The notes below the pieces were generated by a model. The model searched no databases. It saw only the letters and a program-made list of their open reading frames with translations, and was not told the DNA's origin. DNA of 64,000 nucleotides from NCBI RefSeq assembly GCF_902497745.1, contig NZ_CABVHJ010000003.1, positions 281,319 to 345,318 on the forward strand. Reading direction: 5' to 3'. This DNA is from Pseudomonas fluorescens. GTDB taxonomy: Bacteria; Pseudomonadota; Gammaproteobacteria; Pseudomonadales; Pseudomonadaceae. A program made the translations under genes and the position numbers. This document shows positions 60,196 to 64,000 of this stretch, piece after piece (within the stretch, counting starts at the first letter, position 1; the number at the start of each line of letters is the position of its first letter).

Positions 60196-61575
60196 ATGGC
60201 TTTGGATTTATTCGTCGTCCTCATCTACGCCGCCGGCATGCTCTTGCTCGGCTACTTCGGCATGCGCAAGGCCAAGACCAACGAGGACTTCCTCGTTGCC
60301 GGCCGTAATCTCGGCCCAAGCCTGTACATGGGCACCATGGCCGCCACCGTACTCGGTGGTGCGTCCACCGTCGGCACCGTACGCCTGGGCTACGTGCACG
60401 GCATCTCCGGTTTCTGGCTGTGCGCGGCATTGGGTTGCGGCATCGTTGCGCTGAACCTGTTCCTCGCCAAACCGCTGCTGAAACTGAAGATCTACACCGT
60501 TACCCAGGTCCTGGAAAAACGCTACAACCCGATGGCCCGCTCGGCCAGCGCAGCAATCATGCTGGCCTACGCGCTGATGATCGGTGTGACCTCGATCCTC
60601 GCCATCGGCACCGTCCTGCAAGTGCTGTTTGACCTGCCATTCTGGGTTTCGGTACTCGTCGGCGGTGGCGTGGTGGTGATCTACTCGGCGATCGGCGGCA
60701 TGTGGTCGCTGACCCTGACCGACATCGTCCAGTTCATCATCAAGACCGTGGGCCTGATGTTCATTCTGTTGCCGATCTGCCTGTACCGCGTCGGCGGCTG
60801 GGACGAACTGGTGCTGAAACTGCCGGCGACCGCCTTCAGCTTCACCACCATCGGCTGGGACACGATCATCACCTACTTCATGATCTACTTCTTCGGCATC
60901 CTGATCGGTCAGGACATCTGGCAACGGGTGTTCACCGTCAAGACCGCCAAAGTCGCGCAATACGCCGGCAGCATCGCGGGTATCTACTGCATCCTCTACG
61001 GCCTGGCCTGCGCGCTGATCGGCATGGCTGCACACGTGCTGATCCCGGATCTGGACAACGTCAACAACGCCTTCGCCGCCATCGTCAAACTGTCGCTGCC
61101 GGACGGCATCCGTGGTCTGGTGATCGCTGCGGCACTGGCGGCGATGATGTCCACGGCCAGCGCCGGCCTGCTCGCCGCCGCCACCACGCTGACGGAAGAC
61201 CTGCTGCCGAAACTGCGTGGCGGCAAACAGTCGAGCCTGGGCATCAACCGCCTGTTCACACTGCTGACCGGTGTTGTCGTGCTGGGTATCGCGCTGGTGG
61301 TGAATGACGTGATCAGTGCGCTGACGCTCGCTTACAACCTGTTGGTGGGCGGCATGCTGGTCCCGCTGATCGGTGCGATTTTCTGGAAACGCGCGACCAC
61401 CGCCGGCGCCATCGCCAGCATGGGCCTGGGTTTCGCCACCGCGCTGCTGTTCATGTTTAAGGATGGTCTGGATGCGAACACGCCGATCTACTACAGCCTG
61501 GCTGTGGGTCTGGTGAGTTTTGTGGTGGTGAGCCTGCTCTCCCCTCGCCCGGCGACGGTGGCGAGTGCGATCTAA
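60196..61575 (+). CDS. Sodium:solute symporter (SSS family) of the gbu cluster
   Basis: A 459-residue membrane protein with 12-13 segments. It carries the SSS blocks GRNLGPSLYMGTMAATVLGG, YSAIGGMWSLTLTDIVQFI and AALAAMMSTASAGLLAAATT. It corresponds in position to PA1418. Two different transporter families in one small cluster suggest either two substrates (guanidinobutyrate and another amine) or low-affinity and high-affinity uptake. The ATG at 60196 is chosen over an in-frame ATG-like start at 60157. Confidence 0.88.
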   Translation: MALDLFVVLIYAAGMLLLGYFGMRKAKTNEDFLVAGRNLGPSLYMGTMAATVLGGASTVGTVRLGYVHGISGFWLCAALGCGIVALNLFLAKPLLKLKIYTVTQVLEKRYNPMARSASAAIMLAYALMIGVTSILAIGTVLQVLFDLPFWVSVLVGGGVVVIYSAIGGMWSLTLTDIVQFIIKTVGLMFILLPICLYRVGGWDELVLKLPATAFSFTTIGWDTIITYFMIYFFGILIGQDIWQRVFTVKTAKVAQYAGSIAGIYCILYGLACALIGMAAHVLIPDLDNVNNAFAAIVKLSLPDGIRGLVIAAALAAMMSTASAGLLAAATTLTEDLLPKLRGGKQSSLGINRLFTLLTGVVVLGIALVVNDVISALTLAYNLLVGGMLVPLIGAIFWKRATTAGAIASMGLGFATALLFMFKDGLDANTPIYYSLAVGLVSFVVVSLLSPRPATVASAI

Positions 61576-61606
61576 GCTCTGATGTAACGACTTGATGCTT
61601 TCTTCG

Positions 61607-61641
61607 ACGGGTGTGGCGTCGGTTGCCACACCCGTTTTTTT
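61607..61641 (+). terminator. Rho-independent terminator after the SSS permease
   Basis: ACGGGTGTGG pairs with CCACACCCGT (61626-61635; 9-base loop), followed by TTTTTT. Confidence 0.92.
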
Positions 61642-61661
61642 ACGTCTGGAGAAAATGATTT

Positions 61662-62387
61662 ATGAAGATCGTTTCTCGCGATCAGTGGTTCGAAGTACAG
61701 AGTTTGAGTGACGGCATTAAGCTGATTCATGAACCGTATATTCGGCCGTTTTACCGCTGCAACTTGTGGCATGTGCAGGGGCGCGACAAAGATTTGCTGC
61801 TGGACAGCGGTTCAGGTCTGGTGAGCTTGCGTGAACAGTTGCCGTGGATTACCGAGCGCCCGCTGGTGGCGGTTGCCAGTCATTGCCATTTTGACCACAT
61901 CGCCGGCCATCATGAATTTGCTGAACGGCTGGTGCATCCCGCCGAGGCTGACATTCTGGCCGCACCCGATGGCGAGAATGATTTGAGCCGCGCCTACTTC
62001 GGCGATGACATGTTCGAGGCGCACCCGGATTGCCCGTTGTGCTACGCCGAATACCGGGTCAAAGCCGCGCCGGCCACCGGATTTGTCGAGGACGGCGATG
62101 TGCTCGATCTGGGCAATCGTACGCTGCAAGTGCTGCACACGCCGGGGCATTCGCCGGGCGGGATCAGCCTGTATGAGGCGGCGACGCAAACCCTGTTCAG
62201 CGGCGACATCATCTACGACGGGCCGCTGATCGAAGACGCCTACCACTCCAATCTTGAGGATTACGCCACCAGCCTGAGACGTTTACAGGCGCTGCCGATC
62301 CGCACGGTGCATGGCGGGCACTTCGGCAGTTTTTCCGGGGAGCATTTGCGCTCGATGATTGACCAGTGGTTGCGCAGCCACGCCTGA
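61662..62387 (+). CDS. Metallo-beta-lactamase-fold hydrolase
   Basis: A 241-residue protein with the MBL-fold zinc signature SHCHFDHIAG (H74, H76, D78, H79), LHTPGHSPGG, FSGDIIYDG and GGHFGSF. It probably hydrolyses a thioester, lactone or phosphate ester; the substrate is unknown. It comes after the gbu cluster terminator and starts behind GGAGAA, so it is transcribed separately. Its stop is 43 bases before the ACP-like gene. Confidence 0.88.
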   Translation: MKIVSRDQWFEVQSLSDGIKLIHEPYIRPFYRCNLWHVQGRDKDLLLDSGSGLVSLREQLPWITERPLVAVASHCHFDHIAGHHEFAERLVHPAEADILAAPDGENDLSRAYFGDDMFEAHPDCPLCYAEYRVKAAPATGFVEDGDVLDLGNRTLQVLHTPGHSPGGISLYEAATQTLFSGDIIYDGPLIEDAYHSNLEDYATSLRRLQALPIRTVHGGHFGSFSGEHLRSMIDQWLRSHA

Positions 62388-62430
62388 GGCCTGCTTCACT
62401 CAAGCACAACAACAATCAGAAAAATCTGCC

Positions 62431-62679
62431 ATGAGAAGAGCTGCCGTGCGTGCCGCCGTGCATCGATATATCCGGCGTCTGCTGGAAACCCGCGAATTCA
62501 ACGACAACACCAGCCTGGTGCAACTGGGCCTGGAGAAAGCCGACATCGAGGATTTGATCTTTCATCTGGAAGATGAATTCGGACTGACGGCGTTCACCGC
62601 CGAGGAAGACCGCATGCTCAAGACCGCGAAGACGGCGAATGACTTGAGCCGGTTTTTGCTGGAGATCGGCCGTCATTAA
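62431..62679 (+). CDS. ACP-like small protein lacking the phosphopantetheine serine
   Basis: An 82-residue helical protein. From residue 26 on, NDNTSLVQLGLEKADIEDLI and HLEDEFGL track the acyl-carrier-protein helix II region (LGxDSLDxVEL). The DSL serine, however, is replaced (LGLEKADIEDL; K in place of S). A basic N terminus (MRRAAVRAAVHRYIRR) precedes it. It probably cannot carry a phosphopantetheine arm and may be a docking or regulatory ACP relative. It follows the MBL-fold gene in the same direction. Confidence 0.65.
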   Translation: MRRAAVRAAVHRYIRRLLETREFNDNTSLVQLGLEKADIEDLIFHLEDEFGLTAFTAEEDRMLKTAKTANDLSRFLLEIGRH

Positions 62680-62682
62680 AAG

Positions 62683-62756
62683 CAAAAGATCGCAGCCTTC
62701 GGCAGCTCCTACATTTATCCGTGCAGGAGCTGCCGAAGGCTGCGATCTCTTGATCT
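62683..62756. repeat. Inverted repeat pair (family B)
   Basis: Opposed GTAGGAGCTGCCGAAGGCTG-type copies (the second reads GCAGGAGC) lie between the convergent ACP-like gene and the PA1414-like small ORF. Confidence 0.88.
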
Positions 62757-62783
62757 GAATCCTTTGATCTCGGATCGGGGGCG

Positions 62784-62918
62784 TTACCGGCGCCGTTGTT
62801 GACGGCGGCGCCGCTCGTCATCGGTGCGGATCGGTACAGGTTGCAGAGGCGGTTCGATCAGACCGAGGGCAACACCCAAGTCGTGCAGCCAGTTTTGAAT
62901 TTTCTCTTTCATCGTCAT
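62784..62918 (-). CDS. Small protein, PA1414-like
   Basis: A 44-residue frame starting at 62918 behind a GGGGG stretch (a second ATG lies at 62912). The product is amphipathic then basic: MTMKEKIQNWLHDLGVALGL, a proline-rich segment (PPLQPVP) and an arginine-rich end (DERRRRQQRRR). It lies in the position of P. aeruginosa PA1414, between the gbu-linked genes and the PA1413-type LysR gene. In that species the PA1414 locus is reported to produce a regulatory RNA (SicX). No Anr box is visible here, so any such RNA is not supported by sequence. Confidence 0.55.
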   Translation of the reverse strand: MTMKEKIQNWLHDLGVALGLIEPPLQPVPIRTDDERRRRQQRRR

Positions 62919-63054
62919 GCCCCCTTCAGGGTGGTGCTGAGCGGCCGGAATTCTGAGGCCGCTTCGCACTGATAATAGTCCGAAGTCCTACGCAATGCTC
63001 GGCCAAATCCGCAATGATCTGTTACTGAATTGAACAGAATTCGCGGGCAGTGGT

Positions 63055-63948
63055 TCAAGCTGTTTCCCGGGTTTCGATCTGAGCCGCAGGATAGACGGCC
63101 TGCTGCACCTCGATCCAGGCATTGAGGTTGGCGCCGACCATGCCTTTGCGCCACATGAGCCATGTTGTCGCACCCGCGAATGATTCGGCCAAAGGGTGCA
63201 CTGCGACACTCTCGCGCCCCGGCAGACTGGCCAGCATAGACTCCGACATCAACGCCACGCCGCTGCCGGCAATCACGCAGGCGAGCATGCCCTGATACGA
63301 CTCGATCTCCATCGCCCGGCCCATGGTCGCGTGGTAGTGCGCAAACCACGCCTCCAGGCGCATGCGATACGAACACCCGCGACGAAAGGTGAACACCGAC
63401 CGCCCTTCAACGTCCCGGGCGCTGTGCACTGGCGGATGATCGGGTTCGGTGATCATAACCAATCGCTCTTCGCACAACGGCACACCATCAAGTCCGGCCA
63501 GTTCCAGCGGACCATCCACCAACGCCGCATCGAGTCGTCCGGTGAGCAAACCCTCCAGCAGCTCGGCACTCGGCGCCGACTGTACTTGCAGATTCACCGC
63601 CGGGTATTGCTTGTGATAGCGCGCCAGCAAGGCCGGCAGATGAATTGCCGCCGTGCTGTACATGGTGCCGAGGACAAAATCCCCCGCCGGTTGCCCGCCC
63701 ATGACTGCAGCGCTGGCTTGATCGCGTAACGCAAACAACTTGCCGGTGTAATCCAGCAGGACTTTTCCCGCAGGCGAGAGCTGCAAACGCTGACGCTCAC
63801 GGACGAAAAGCTCTACACCGAGTTGCTCTTCGAGCTGTTTGAGCCGCGTCGACAGGTTCGACGGCACCCGGTGCAGGCGTTCGGCGGCGCGGGTGATCGA
63901 GCCCTCCTCGGCCACGGCCTGGAAGATCCGCAGTTGGCTGAATTCCAC
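63055..63948 (-). CDS. LysR-family regulator (PA1413-like)
   Basis: A 297-residue LysR protein with a helix-turn-helix at residues 16-36 (GSITRAAERLHRVPSNLSTR) and a periplasmic-binding-type C-terminal domain (LGTMYSTAAIHLPALLARYH, EGRSVFTFRRGCSYRMRLEA). Position next to the PA1414-like frame matches PA1413. Its target is unknown; the gene upstream beyond the window edge could be divergent. The ATG at 63948 is chosen; the 52 bases after it are AT-rich promoter-like DNA. Confidence 0.88.
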   Translation of the reverse strand: MEFSQLRIFQAVAEEGSITRAAERLHRVPSNLSTRLKQLEEQLGVELFVRERQRLQLSPAGKVLLDYTGKLFALRDQASAAVMGGQPAGDFVLGTMYSTAAIHLPALLARYHKQYPAVNLQVQSAPSAELLEGLLTGRLDAALVDGPLELAGLDGVPLCEERLVMITEPDHPPVHSARDVEGRSVFTFRRGCSYRMRLEAWFAHYHATMGRAMEIESYQGMLACVIAGSGVALMSESMLASLPGRESVAVHPLAESFAGATTWLMWRKGMVGANLNAWIEVQQAVYPAAQIETRETA

Positions 63949-64000
63949 AACCTTTCTCCAGAACAGAACAAGTTACTCACTATTATTCAATTTTAAAGAA

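Noticed and set aside
62919..63054. Anr box (TTGAT-N4-ATCAA) upstream of the PA1414-like ORF
   Set aside because: The best candidates match only scattered positions.

Overview
The window is chromosomal DNA of a fluorescent pseudomonad, most likely the Pseudomonas fluorescens group. Three things point there: GC-rich coding sequence with few gaps, paired REP elements of the P. fluorescens type, and gene blocks matching known P. aeruginosa neighbourhoods (phhR-phhABC with aroP; rluB-scpB-scpA-yciO-PHP-yciB-yciI; a CpxR/Spy/CpxS-like set; gbuR-gbuA-permeases-PA1414/PA1413). No rRNA, tRNA, insertion sequence, prophage or CRISPR array was seen.

Layout. 1-3.6 kb: phenylalanine/tyrosine catabolism, with regulator phhR cut by the window edge and phhA, phhB, phhC divergent from it behind two TyrR-type boxes. 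3.8-6.0 kb: two small genes, a YhhS-type MFS transporter and arfB. 6.1-10.3 kb: an accessory-looking, partly AT-richer segment holding a second-type queC, a VUT (queuosine-precursor-type) membrane protein, an XRE regulator and a divergent serine-hydroxymethyltransferase-like PLP enzyme with altered active-site residues. 10.3-13.9 kb: aroP, small ORFs, and a two-gene unit of a 45-residue acidic peptide, a strong hairpin and an M29/NicX-like metalloenzyme. This unit looks like a precursor peptide plus modifying enzyme, with a TyrR-type box and a possible sigma-54 promoter upstream. 14-23.4 kb: rluB, DUF1289, scpB, scpA, yciO-like, PHP exonuclease-like, yciB, yciI, a coiled-coil membrane protein and the Cpx-like envelope-stress set. 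23.4-40.6 kb: repeats, nitroreductase, trkH, regulators, HD protein, LpxH-like phosphoesterase, EamA transporter, SelT/W-like protein, PlpD-like patatin autotransporter, FimV-like protein, SlyA-like regulator, recQ, UPF0149 and DUF454 proteins, and a small DUF6124-type gene behind a strongly structured leader. 40.7-54.9 kb: a LapA/MapA-type giant RTX adhesin of about 2,870 residues, divergent from its TolC-ABC-HlyD type I secretion genes. 55-64 kb: TapT, then the guanidinobutyrate cluster (gbuR, gbuA, NTF2-like protein, NCS1 and SSS permeases), an MBL-fold protein, an ACP-like protein, a PA1414-like small ORF and a LysR regulator.

Several blocks form functional units: aromatic amino-acid uptake and breakdown (phh genes plus aroP); envelope stress (response regulator, Spy-like chaperone, sensor); c-di-GMP-type adhesion (adhesin with a retention module and a TAAG motif, plus its secretion system); and guanidino-compound use. 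Four repeat families occupy most gene-free stretches: two REP-like pairs, a GATCGTTCCC hairpin, and a composite element seen at three loci. All family assignments are from reading the translated sequence; no database search was run.
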